Assembly: GCA_016841205.1 (NCBI GenBank)
Contig: JAENZP010000003.1
Span: 62,001-126,000, forward strand
DNA from: Desulfoscipio geothermicus
GTDB taxonomy: Bacteria > Bacillota > Desulfotomaculia > Desulfotomaculales > Desulfallaceae
Direction of reading: 5' to 3'
Length of the DNA stretch: 64,000 nucleotides
Positions within the stretch are counted from its first letter, which is position 1; each line of letters opens with the position of its first letter. This document shows positions 8,114-15,101 of the stretch, in pieces. Both the position numbers and the translations under genes were made by a program. The notes beneath the pieces are model-generated. The model saw nothing but the letters and a program-made list of their open reading frames with translations, was not told where the DNA came from and did not search any database.

Positions 8114-9116
8114 TTGGAGAATCAAGACATCCACGTCGCCATACTGTCTATTATGGAATCAATGAGTCGGCAAGGGACATCGCCAGGCAGACTCAAGAAC
8201 TTCGAGAACTCTTACAATGTATTCGAACACTATTTGTCGGACAACGGTATTGACAAGATTGATGAAAACATTTGTCTTTGTAGTAATGTCAATTTAAAAG
8301 TTGACCACTGTGACAACCACAAAATTGACCACCCCGAGGCGGTTTTTAAAGTTGTTTAGGGTGTTGTTGTGTTCAATTTGTCCCGACTTTCCTTAAACCG
8401 GTAAGATTCACCGACAAAAGGAATTACGTGAGCATGATGTGTTAATCGGTCCAACAGAGCGATGGTTAAAGTTGGCGCCCATGCTCCCCAAAGTACGCAC
8501 ACCCCGCAATGCCTCGATCCCCTATGTTTGGTCCAAAACAGACATACAAAGGTTGCTCAACGCAATAGATCGCGATGACCCCAAAGGCAAGCGCGACTAC
8601 GCGATACTTTTGATAGCTATCCGGTTGGGTCTCAGGATTGGCGACATCAGGAGCCTTCAGCAATCGTCGATAGACTGGCACAGGAAAACGATAAATCTGA
8701 AAATGTCTAAAACCAGCCAACCGATTGAATTGCCGCTACTCAAAGACATCGGCTGGGCCATCATCGACTATCTGCAAAACGGTCGCCCTGCCACAAACAG
8801 CGAATGCCTATTTGTCAGGCACAGAGCGCCTTTCAACGCATTTGGCGGCCGCAATGTCTTCAACAAAGAGCTCCATCGCTATATTCTGAAAGCCGGTCTG
8901 AACATGCCCGGAGACCAGCGGCATGGGATGCACTCGCTACGAAGCACGTTGGCGGGAAACATGCTTGAAATTAAATCACCGCTGCCCATCATATCGGAAG
9001 CGCTGGGGCATCAGTCCGTCAACACTACAAGCATATACCTTAAGGTCGACGTTGAAGGGCTGCGCAAATGTGCGCTCGATCCAGAGGAGGTGTTTGCCAG
9101 TGAAAACAGCCTATGA
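8114..9116 (+). pseudogene. First RIT tyrosine recombinase, interrupted by IS21 fragment
   Basis: TTG start at 8114, 9 nt after AGGAGG. The N-terminal piece (MENQDIHVAILSIMESMSRQ to about DENICLCS) runs into an IS21 end at 8287. The catalytic part resumes at about 8467 (KLAPMLPKVRTPRNASIPYV) and ends at 9116. About 100 residues of the DNA-binding N-terminal domain are missing, so insertion was accompanied by deletion. The catalytic motifs remain: GLRIGDI (Arg), HSLRS (the second His of HxxRH is Ser), LGHQ and a Tyr in TTSIYL. Its 3' end overlaps the next gene by 17 nt, the usual tight coupling of RIT genes. Confidence 0.85.
8287..8465 (-). mobile_element. IS21-family remnant: istB 3' end plus terminal repeats
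   Basis: On the minus strand 8463-8356 encodes the C-terminus of the IS21 helper ATPase IstB: IALLDRLTHHAHVIPFVGES then YRFKESRDKLNTTTP and stop. The outer end (8287-8335) has the IS21-type terminus starting TGTCAATTTAAAAGTTGACC followed by a second TTGACCACC-like repeat. The rest of the IS (istA and most of istB) is gone, so this is an immobile scar inside the first RIT recombinase. Confidence 0.85.
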
Positions 9117-10083
9117 ATGGAAAAGCGGGTTTGCGGAAGCCGCGCAGAACTACATTTCACTCAAGCAACAGACCGGAATGAAATTCGAAATTCAGGAACG
9201 CTATCTGCGGCACTTCGACACATTTTATTACAGCAACGGCTTTGAAGGGAGCACGTTGACAAAAGAAATCGTCAACGACTTTGTCTATGGCCTAAATGAA
9301 CGGCCTGTGACGCACCACAACAAAGAAGTGCTGATGCGAGACTTCGCGATGTATCTGGCTGACAGAGGCCACCATGCGTATGTGACGGAAGTCAAGACTG
9401 CGCTTCCGCGCTGCAAATTCATCCCCCACATCTTCACGGACGACGAAACCCGCCGGATGTTCATAACCATAGATAATTATCCGCAGGCGCGGATGTCATA
9501 CAGGAATGCGGTTGATCCGGTACTGTTCAGATTTTTGTACGGCACAGGCGTACGGATTTCCGAGGCACTGAATCTCGTTCTCAATGATGTAAATATGGAA
9601 TCCGGAACCGTCACAATCCGCGCCGCTAAAAACATGAAAGACCGATTGATTCCCATGGCTGATAGCCTGACAAAACGCATTCTCACTTTTATGAATGGAT
9701 TCCATCGGTACAGCGACGATAGAATGTGGCTTTTCCCGGGCTACCACAACGGAACAATGGGGCAGATGGACAAGAGCACTGCTTACAACCATTTCAGGGA
9801 TTATTTGCTTATGGCCGACATCCCTCACACGGCTGTAGGCCCGCGAATCCACAGCTTTCGCCATGGATTTGCCGTCAAATGCCTTAAAAAATGGGTTTTG
9901 ACCGGGAACGACCTGACCGTCATGCTGCCATACCTGTCGGCGTACATGGGGCATTCGGACTTCCGCGCCACCCAATACTATCTGCGGCTGACATCCGATC
10001 TGTATCCTGAGATCGTGCGGCGGGTTGAGGCAGAGTTCGGATACGTTATACCGGAAAGCGGGATCATTTATGACGAAAGCTGA
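9100..10083 (+). CDS. Second RIT tyrosine recombinase
   Basis: GTG start (MKTAYEWKSGFAEAAQNYIS) with GAGGAGG 9 nt upstream, overlapping the end of the first recombinase by 17 nt; an open extension back to 8923 is only overlap. 327 residues: an N-terminal SAM-like core-binding domain (about 1-100) and a catalytic domain with Arg in GTGVRISEALNL, Lys in AAKNMKDRLIPM, HSFRHGFAVKCL (HxxRH), GHSDFRATQYYL (GH and the nucleophile Tyr). All catalytic residues look present. It overlaps the third recombinase by 14 nt. RIT elements are thought to need all three proteins for transposition. Confidence 0.92.
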   Translation: MKTAYEWKSGFAEAAQNYISLKQQTGMKFEIQERYLRHFDTFYYSNGFEGSTLTKEIVNDFVYGLNERPVTHHNKEVLMRDFAMYLADRGHHAYVTEVKTALPRCKFIPHIFTDDETRRMFITIDNYPQARMSYRNAVDPVLFRFLYGTGVRISEALNLVLNDVNMESGTVTIRAAKNMKDRLIPMADSLTKRILTFMNGFHRYSDDRMWLFPGYHNGTMGQMDKSTAYNHFRDYLLMADIPHTAVGPRIHSFRHGFAVKCLKKWVLTGNDLTVMLPYLSAYMGHSDFRATQYYLRLTSDLYPEIVRRVEAEFGYVIPESGIIYDES

Positions 10084-11095
10084 TTTGCCATATTACCTTA
10101 CGCAGTTCCTCGGCAAATACCTGCCCGGTGAGAAGAATGCCAGCCGCCACACTATCCAGTCTTATTCCGTGACTTTTAAACTGTTGCTCTCCTTCTTCGA
10201 ACAGACGAAGGCGATTGCGCCGGAGCGCCTTTCCATGGCGGATCTGACCCGTGACACGATTGTTGATTTCTTGGACTGGCTCGAATCCGCACGGGATTGT
10301 GCGGTGACGACCAGAAACCAGCGGCTGGTGGCAATCCATTCGTTTGTCAGGTTTGTGCAAAAACAGTCGCCCGAGAACCTGTTTGAGTTCCAGAAAATAT
10401 TGAACATCCCGGATAAGAAGTGCGCGAAAACAGTTGTGCCGTTCCTGACTGGCGAAGAAATGAAAATACTGCTGTCGATGCCTGACCCCTCAACCCAAAA
10501 GGGACTTCGGGATATGGTACTGATGGCTGTATTGTACGACAGCGCTGCGCGGGTTCAGGAGATCATAGATTTGAAGGCTAAGGATTTGCGCCTGGATAAG
10601 CCCGCTGTGATCACTTTGCATGGCAAAGGGCAAAAGACTCGCCACGTTCCAATCACGGAGAAGACGAAAAACCTCTTGGAGTCATATTTGTGGCGTAATC
10701 CGGGCAACAACGGGGTCAGCGGCGGCGAGCAGTATGTGTTTGTAAACCAGAGAAAACAGCAACTGACACGCTGGGGCATATCTTACATCATCGACAAATA
10801 TGTCGGTTTGGCGAGACTGAATGAAAGGTTCCAGGTACGCTTTCCTGTTACGCCGCACGTGTTTCGACACAGCAAAAGCGTCCATCTTCTTCAATCCGGC
10901 GTTAATTTGATCTACATCAGAGATTTTCTTGGGCATAGCGATTGCAACACAACCCAGATTTATGCTAAGGCAGACACCGAGACGCGGCGGAAAGCGTTGG
11001 AAGCGGCATATGTTGACATTCTGCCGACAAGTGAACTACCGGATTGGTCGGACGACAAAAATCTGATGGACTATCTTAGCTCCCTTAGCAGGTAA
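10070..11095 (+). CDS. Third RIT tyrosine recombinase
   Basis: ATG at 10070 overlaps the stop of the second recombinase; an upstream in-frame ATG at 10025 would lie deep in that gene and is less likely. 341 residues: N-terminal core-binding domain (TIQSYSVTFKLLLSFFEQ) and catalytic domain with SAARVQEIIDLKAKDL (Arg), GKGQKTRHVPI (Lys), HVFRHSKSVHLLQSG (HxxRH), LGHSDCNTTQIYAKAD (GH and Tyr). The gene stops 4 nt before the right-end subterminal repeat. It appears intact. Confidence 0.92.
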   Translation: MTKADLPYYLTQFLGKYLPGEKNASRHTIQSYSVTFKLLLSFFEQTKAIAPERLSMADLTRDTIVDFLDWLESARDCAVTTRNQRLVAIHSFVRFVQKQSPENLFEFQKILNIPDKKCAKTVVPFLTGEEMKILLSMPDPSTQKGLRDMVLMAVLYDSAARVQEIIDLKAKDLRLDKPAVITLHGKGQKTRHVPITEKTKNLLESYLWRNPGNNGVSGGEQYVFVNQRKQQLTRWGISYIIDKYVGLARLNERFQVRFPVTPHVFRHSKSVHLLQSGVNLIYIRDFLGHSDCNTTQIYAKADTETRRKALEAAYVDILPTSELPDWSDDKNLMDYLSSLSR

Positions 11096-11152
11096 TGATC
11101 AAATGGTGAGTGAATCGATGTGCAAGTCAGCGGTTTAGCTGGATTTCTGTCG

Positions 11153-11184
11153 TCACTCACCATTTGATATCTCTCACCATAATG
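11153..11184 (-). repeat. Right 32-bp terminal inverted repeat of the RIT element
   Basis: Perfect reverse complement of 7960-7991. An inner inverted copy of its AAATGGTGAGTGA part is at 11101-11113, just after the third recombinase stop codon. Confidence 0.95.
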
Positions 11185-11187
11185 GCG

Positions 11188-11209
11188 AAAATGGGGAGCT
11201 CCCCATTTT
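11188..11209. repeat. Perfect 22-bp palindrome at the right RIT boundary
   Basis: Half-site AAAATGGGGAG followed by its exact reverse complement. It lies between the right inverted repeat and the restored integrase codons, and has no counterpart on the left side. Confidence 0.9.
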
Positions 11210-11362
11210 AGGCATAGCTATGCTACGCACATACTTAACAGCGGAGCTCCATTAGAGGGAATACAACGTTTGCTCGGGCACTCCAAACTGGAAACGACTA
11301 GAATATACGCGGATTTGTCCGGGCCGCGCCGACGCGAACTGTATAAACAAAATTTCAGGTAA
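11208..11362 (+). pseudogene. Tyrosine integrase, 3' portion after the RIT insertion
   Basis: Continues the integrase started at 7427: [38 protein letters not shown] and [12 protein letters not shown], then TAA. It contains the GH motif and the nucleophile Tyr (TTRIYAD). Joined to 7962 it completes the HxxRH box and C-terminus, confirming that the element inserted here. Confidence 0.85.
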
Positions 11363-11390
11363 CCACCTGTGATCCGGTGGTTTTAATTTT
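11361..11390 (+). terminator. Terminator at the end of the interrupted integrase gene
   Basis: AACCACC-TGTGATCC-GGTGGTT followed by TTAATTTT, immediately after the integrase stop codon. Confidence 0.75.
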
Positions 11391-11412
11391 GGTTACCGGA
11401 GGTGGGGCGGGG

Positions 11413-11593
11413 TTGGACCAAGAGAACGAAATTACACGCTTGCAAGAGGCAAATCAAGACGCTATTTAATGAAGTCAGCGAACTTAAAAAAGGCATGGAA
11501 AAAATCAAAGATGACTTTTCTAAGCGGCTGCCGACATGGGCAACCGCTTTAATTGCGCTATTGACGGCAACAGTGGGGTGGCTGGCAAATTAA
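11413..11593 (+). pseudogene. XhlA/holin-like small membrane gene with frameshift
   Basis: From TTG at 11413, with GGAGGTGG upstream, the frame reads MDQENEITRLQEANQDAI and stops at TAA. The +1 frame continues without a break as TLFNEVSELKKGMEKIKDDF, SKRLPTWATALIALLTATVG and WLAN. Together they form a typical phage hemolysin/XhlA-like protein: a coiled-coil followed by one C-terminal membrane span. A base has been lost near 11465. The open frame starting at GTG 11402 gives an unnatural basic N-terminus and is not preferred. It is the first gene of a decayed lysis cassette. Confidence 0.6.
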
Positions 11594-11606
11594 AAGGGGG
11601 TATTAT

Positions 11607-12076
11607 ATGACACCGCAAGAATTCTAAAGACACTTGGCCCGGTGGCGATGCAGCTTTACACAGAAACCGGGATATTCGCCATTATAACTCTGGCACAGGC
11701 CGCGCTTGAATCGGGCTGGCTGAAAAAGTCTCCGGTGGACAAGCACACCGGGCAGGTCAGCTACAACGCTTTTGCTATAAAGGGGTTCGGCACTGTTGGC
11801 AGCGTCACCTACGATTCCGATGAAGTTATTGATGGCAAGCGTATTAGCGTGGAGTCTCAGTTCCGGGCTTACAACAATTATTACGAGCCCATGGCCGACC
11901 ATCACAAATTCCTGGAGTCTGACCGGTACAAGCCGGTATGCCAGGCAGCCACTCCGGAAGAAGCGGCCCGGCAGTTGTATGCCTGTGGCTATGCGACGGA
12001 TCCGGAATACCCGGAGAAGTTGATCAGGATTATTAGCCAGTGCGGCCTTAAAAAATACGATGTTAAAGAGGATTAA
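11607..12076 (+). pseudogene. Phage-type glucosaminidase (endolysin) with 5' frameshift
   Basis: The true start is ATG 11607 (RBS AAAAGGGGG). MTPQEF is followed by an in-frame TAA; restoring one base gives LKTLGPVAMQLYTETGIFAI joining the long frame that ends at 12076. That frame is a Mannosyl-glycoprotein endo-beta-N-acetylglucosaminidase/FlgJ-like domain (PF01832 type): AQAALESGWLKKSPVD contains the likely catalytic Glu, then YNAFAIKGFG, FRAYNNYYEPMADHHKFL and EEAARQLYACGYATDPEYPE. Apart from the frameshift near 11622 the domain is complete. Internal ATG 11648 has no ribosome site. Confidence 0.75.
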
Positions 12077-12082
12077 AAAAGT

Positions 12083-12752
12083 ATGAAAATCTATAATGAC
12101 AAAGGGCATGGGGAGCACGGGGACCCGGGAGCATGTAAGGACGGCTTAATTGAGCGCGATATGACCATTATCACCGGTAACGCACTCGGAAAACGCCTTG
12201 AAGAGTACGGCTGGGATGTGGTGCTGTTGGCCAATGCTGTAGCGCAAGGGCTTAAGAAAGCCGGGCAAACTAAAGTTAATATTGTTAAGTGCAAAGCCAA
12301 CAGCAGGGGGACTGAGTATTTCGGCATTCTCAGGACTACGAAAATGCCGGCTGTAATAGTAGAAACGTGTTTTATTGACAATGCAGCCGACCGTGTTATA
12401 GCTGATACAGTAGAAGAGTTGCATTGCCGATGCTCTGGCGACGGCTTATGGGGGTAAGTTGGAGTCTGCTACCGACGCAGTCACAGCTAAAGCAATCAAC
12501 GCTATCAAGGCGGCTGGTATCATTAGCAGCCCGGACTACTGGCTAGAGAATGCAGCCCCCTGTAAGCAGGTAAACGGGGAATATGCGGGTGTCTTGATGC
12601 AGAAAGCCACGGGTAAGGCTACAACAGCAGAGGCCATTGCTGTGCTGCAACTTAGCGATCCGGATTATTGGGTACAAAACGCGGTACCCGGCGGGACAGT
12701 TGACGGGAAGCTTGTGGGCTATCTAATTCAGAAGATAGCCAGAATTTTATAG
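12083..12752 (+). pseudogene. N-acetylmuramoyl-L-alanine amidase, internally deleted and frameshifted
   Basis: The N-terminus (MKIYNDKGHGEHGDPGACKD, GLIERDMTIITG) is an Amidase_3 domain with the first zinc His and Glu region. After WDVVL the sequence jumps directly to LANAVAQGLKKAGQ, so about 60 residues with the central His motif (SIHxN) are missing. The end of the domain is present (MPAVIVETCFIDNAAD). At about 12422 a frameshift moves the frame to ALATAYGGKLESATDAVTAK, followed by a C-terminal region with two repeats (SPDYWLENA and DPDYWVQNA), as in phage endolysins. Catalytically dead. It completes the decayed lysis cassette with the two preceding genes. Confidence 0.75.
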
Positions 12753-12763
12753 GGGTGGTCAAC

Positions 12764-12961
12764 ATGAACGAGGATAAAACAATTATTTATGCTGCAATTG
12801 GCTCTGGCGCGGCGTCGTTTGCTGTATGCGCGATGGGGTATTTTATGAACCTTTCCACGGACGGACCGCTGGTCGCCGTTTTCACCGGTATGGTTAGTGG
12901 CGTGGTAGGGTTCCTGCTGGGTACTTATAAAGGTTCACAGCAAAGTAGCAAGGCGAAATAA
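12764..12961 (+). CDS. Holin-like two-span membrane protein, 65 residues
   Basis: ATG 12764 with GGGGTGG 7 nt upstream; the GTG at 12755 is part of the ribosome site. The product MNEDKTIIYAAIGSGAASFA has two hydrophobic spans (about 8-28 and 36-55) and a short basic Ser/Lys tail (YKGSQQSSKAK). Size, topology and position directly after the amidase suggest a phage holin; no family motif was recognised. This is the only cassette gene without a visible lesion. Confidence 0.65.
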   Translation: MNEDKTIIYAAIGSGAASFAVCAMGYFMNLSTDGPLVAVFTGMVSGVVGFLLGTYKGSQQSSKAK

Positions 12962-12980
12962 TCAATAGTCAGTTAAGCTG

Positions 12981-13016
12981 TATAACCCCGGCCATCGTGC
13001 TGGGGTTATTCTTTTC
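12981..13016 (+). terminator. Terminator of the lysis cassette
   Basis: TAACCCCGGC-CATCGT-GCTGGGGTTA followed by TTCTTTTC. Confidence 0.85.
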
Positions 13017-13124
13017 TCTACAAGCAGGTAAACTTTCCTAAATATGTTATTTTTATAGAAATAGATGTTTACAACGTAAACAGAACATGTTTTATAAATA
13101 CATCGAAAGGGGGTGTAAAAGTGG

Positions 13125-13241
13125 GTGGTTGATTTCATCAAAGATGTGGCAGTCACAGTGGCCGCAGTGCTCGGAGCAATAAAAACCTGGCTAGAGATAA
13201 AAGTGCACCTACAAAAAGAAAAGCGTCCCAAAAGACGCTAA
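13125..13241 (+). CDS. 38-residue amphipathic membrane peptide
   Basis: GTG start (MVDFIKDVAVTVAAVLGAIK) with GAAAGGGGGTG about 10 nt upstream. One hydrophobic helix (VAVTVAAVLGAIKTWLEI) is followed by a strongly basic tail (KVHLQKEKRPKRR). The profile recalls phage-type or toxin-type small membrane peptides, but there is no assigned family and no antisense RNA could be seen. The stop overlaps a weak AGCGTC/GACGCT hairpin. Confidence 0.45.
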   Translation: MVDFIKDVAVTVAAVLGAIKTWLEIKVHLQKEKRPKRR

Positions 13242-13303
13242 GACCCATGGGGAGGGAAACCTCCCCCACCCAAAAAATATTATACCACAACCACCTGAAA
13301 AGT

Positions 13304-13462
13304 ATGAAAAAAATAAGCTCGACGGATCTGTTATTTTTAATTCTTTTCATAGCATGGGCATCCGACCTAAACATTGCCACAGTTTCTATTATACAAATAA
13401 TAAGGCTGGGGGCTGTTGGAATCTGGTTTGTGTTATTAATTAGAATGTTAACATTGAGGTGA
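13304..13462 (+). CDS. Small two-span membrane protein related to the 18.4-kb gene
   Basis: ATG 13304 (MKKISSTDLLFLILFIAWAS), 52 residues, two hydrophobic segments with a short loop. The order DLLF-hydrophobic-loop-hydrophobic is shared with 18408-18605 (NPDLLFILFVIAYLL), so the two are probably distant paralogues. The stop overlaps the GTG of the next frame by 4 nt, indicating translational coupling. The ribosome site is weak. Unknown function. Confidence 0.45.
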   Translation: MKKISSTDLLFLILFIAWASDLNIATVSIIQIIRLGAVGIWFVLLIRMLTLR

Positions 13463-13467
13463 AGCAA

Positions 13468-13680
13468 GTGGGGCATAAGGTAAAAATACCACCGCTTATG
13501 TCTAAAGCCGATATGGCTAAAAGATGGGGGGTATCCAGACAAGTGGTAAACAATTGGGAAGCCAGGCACAAGGATTTCCCCGCGCCGGTCATTTGGGTTC
13601 ACGACAACGGTTTACCGTTGTATTTAGAGGAAGATGTCATTCAATGCGAGAAGGATAAAAACCTTAATAATTCACAGTAA
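13468..13680 (+). CDS. AlpA/MerR-like HTH DNA-binding protein
   Basis: GTG at 13468 (MGHKVKIPPLMSKADMAKRW) with GAGGTG 6 nt upstream; the GTG at 13459 is an alternative that overlaps the previous stop. 70 residues: a helix-turn-helix MSKADMAKRWGVSRQVVNNW followed by a beta-wing FPAPVIWVHDNGLPLYLEED, typical of excisionase/AlpA-type phage regulators. Likely a local regulator or directionality factor of the decaying mobile region. Confidence 0.7.
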   Translation: MGHKVKIPPLMSKADMAKRWGVSRQVVNNWEARHKDFPAPVIWVHDNGLPLYLEEDVIQCEKDKNLNNSQ

Positions 13681-13709
13681 CCTTGGCTTACGGCTGGGGT
13701 TATTTTTTA
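13678..13709 (+). terminator. Terminator after the HTH gene
   Basis: TAACC-TTGGCTTACGGCTG-GGGTTA followed by TTTTTTA. Confidence 0.6.
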
Positions 13710-13711
13710 TG

Positions 13712-13882
13712 TCAATAAAAACTTCCTATGCGATAGCCATGTAACTGTAAATACATGGTTATATACTTATTTAGCTTCTGACTGATTGTAAGTAATTCGT
13801 TATGACTAGCGTCTGTGTCAATTAGGTTATGTAATTTGGCGCGCAGGCGTGCTATTTCTGAGACTATTTTTTCCTGAGACAT
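13712..13882 (-). CDS. Spo0E-family aspartyl-phosphate phosphatase
   Basis: ATG at 13882 on the minus strand with GGAGGTGA 6 nt upstream. The 56-residue product MSQEKIVSEIARLRAKLHNL / IDTDASHNELLTISQKLNKY / ITMYLQLHGY... has the Spo0E pattern: helix LRAKLHNLI, a loop, and SQKLNKYI corresponding to the SQxLDxLI motif (the conserved Asp is Asn here). Known family members dephosphorylate Spo0A~P and delay sporulation. It faces the HTH gene and shares its terminator region. The Asp-to-Asn change in the signature may weaken activity. Confidence 0.8.
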   Translation of the reverse strand: MSQEKIVSEIARLRAKLHNLIDTDASHNELLTISQKLNKYITMYLQLHGYRIGSFY

Positions 13883-14027
13883 TATATATCACCTCCAACA
13901 TATTTGTTTCTTGGTAAACAGTGCCATTACCTGCTAAATAATGTTAAAAACAATGTCGCTTTATGTGAGATATTTCACTTTTTTCAACATACACCTGTTC
14001 TATTATAAGACCCTTAGGTGATGCCTT

Positions 14028-14270
14028 ATGACCAAACTTTACCGACAACCGATAGATGCACGGATCAAAGACGGCCTATCCGTTGCTTTCCGTTGAGGTG
14101 GGCAATGGTACAGAGTGGCCGAATGCACGGTGAAGGATTACCTGCCGCGCTGGATGCAGTGGCGAGATACGGCCTGGCTGCCACGGTACCGGTGTGAGAC
14201 GCGGCAGGAGATGTTGTGTGATTTGGTGATGGTGGAGGATGAGTGGATGTTGGAGAGGGTTTGGGATTAA
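14028..14270 (+). pseudogene. DUF6504-like gene with in-frame TGA
   Basis: ATG 14028 to TAA 14270 is one continuous frame of 80 codons except for TGA at 14094-14096: MTKLYRQPIDARIKDGLSVA, FR, stop, GGQWYRVAECTVKDYLPRWM, then QWRDTAWLPRYRCETRQEM and VEDEWMLERVWD. It resembles DUF6504 proteins (xPVxVxxxxGxPxxFxWRGRxYxV), in which the stopped position is Trp. A single TGG to TGA change explains it. A fragment with the same lesion is at 2615-2653. Confidence 0.6.
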
Positions 14271-14382
14271 AATATAGATTAGTTTTTTAAACATTTTGTC
14301 GAATATATTGCGTTAATTATAATAAAAAGATTAATATTATGTTATATAATTACTATTTGCCCGATGGGAGGGTGTGTGCGGC

Positions 14383-15101
14383 ATGTCGTCTTATGATATT
14401 AATCTCTACATGAAAGGCGACAATAGTCGTGTTTCACTTAATGCCTTTATTTCCGGCTGGCAAAAACTACTAAAATTATTGAATGAAGTTGAAACATATT
14501 TTTTAGATAAAAATATGCCTGTGTTGGATTAGGAAATTAACGATCTAAAACAATCAAGTGCCGGTGTGGGATTGGTTACCGTTTCGAAGGATTCATTACC
14601 ATATACAGGTAATTATATTGCAACAAAAGTCGTAGAAGGCTTACGCTTATTGGAAACAAAGGGGAGACGTCCTTATTATTTTTTAGATAATGCTTTAAAT
14701 GCTGCTAAGGACCTGGCTTTATTATTAGGCAAAATAACAAAAAGAGTTGTTATTAGTAACAATGCTAATAACGATATTGATATAAGCCATCATATTGTAG
14801 CTAATGTAAATAAAATTCTTGACACTATTTTTGAAGAATATGGTTCCATTGAAGGTAAGCTAAAAATGCCGTCAGCTGCAAAGAGTTGGTACTTTAATAT
14901 TTATGATAATGTAACTGGTGTTCGTATCTTGTTATTTTGAGGAAAATCTATTATTACAAGCAGCCAAAGCTATTAATAGTAGGGTAGGTTTTTTTGGATT
15001 AATTTCATATAATAAAGATGGTTATCCCAAGACCATACGTCAAATAACAGAATTTGATGTTATTCCTCATGACAATAATTTGCCAACAACTGATGATATA
15101 G
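14383..15101 (+). pseudogene. Gene paired with PIN toxin (antitoxin-like), broken
   Basis: ATG 14383 (RBS GGGAGGG) encodes MSSYDINLYMKGDNSRVSLN...LNEVETYFLDKN. TAG occurs at 14530-14532, after which the same frame continues DLKQSSAGVGLVTVSKD to a frameshift near 14928; the next frame gives CYFEENLLLQAAKAINSRVG and FFGLISYNKDGYPKT, VIPHDNNLPTTDDI. The reconstructed ~240-residue protein precedes a PIN-domain gene, an arrangement I interpret as a toxin-antitoxin-like pair. Its C-terminus seems fused by deletion to the PIN gene. The family has not been identified by name. Confidence 0.55.

Larger units (their letters stand above)
7960..11207. mobile_element. RIT-type element with three tyrosine recombinases
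   Basis: Recombinase-in-trio (RIT) element: three overlapping plus-strand tyrosine recombinase genes between perfect 32-bp inverted repeats (7960-7991 and 11153-11184). Both ends also carry an inner, oppositely oriented copy of the AAATGGTGAGTG motif (8042-8053 and 11099-11113), so each end can fold on itself. The element lies inside an integrase gene; an 8-bp sequence TTAGGCAT is found on both sides (7955-7962 and 11208-11215). Removing the element and one copy joins the codons for HKLRH to SYATHILN, restoring a normal integrase core. The right end includes 23 extra bases with a palindrome not present on the left. The first recombinase is broken by an IS21 fragment, so the element is probably no longer autonomous. 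RIT architecture is known; this copy was identified from the sequence. Confidence 0.9.

Noticed and set aside
7955-11215. CRISPR or Tn7-like interpretation of the repeats around 8-11 kb
   Set aside because: The repeats are two inverted termini with inner copies around three tyrosine recombinases, not regularly spaced direct repeats; no cas or tns genes are present.
14094-14096. Selenocysteine at the TGA of the DUF6504-like gene
   Set aside because: The family has Trp, not Cys, at this position, no SECIS-like hairpin of correct spacing is evident, and the fragment at 2615 is clearly a remnant.
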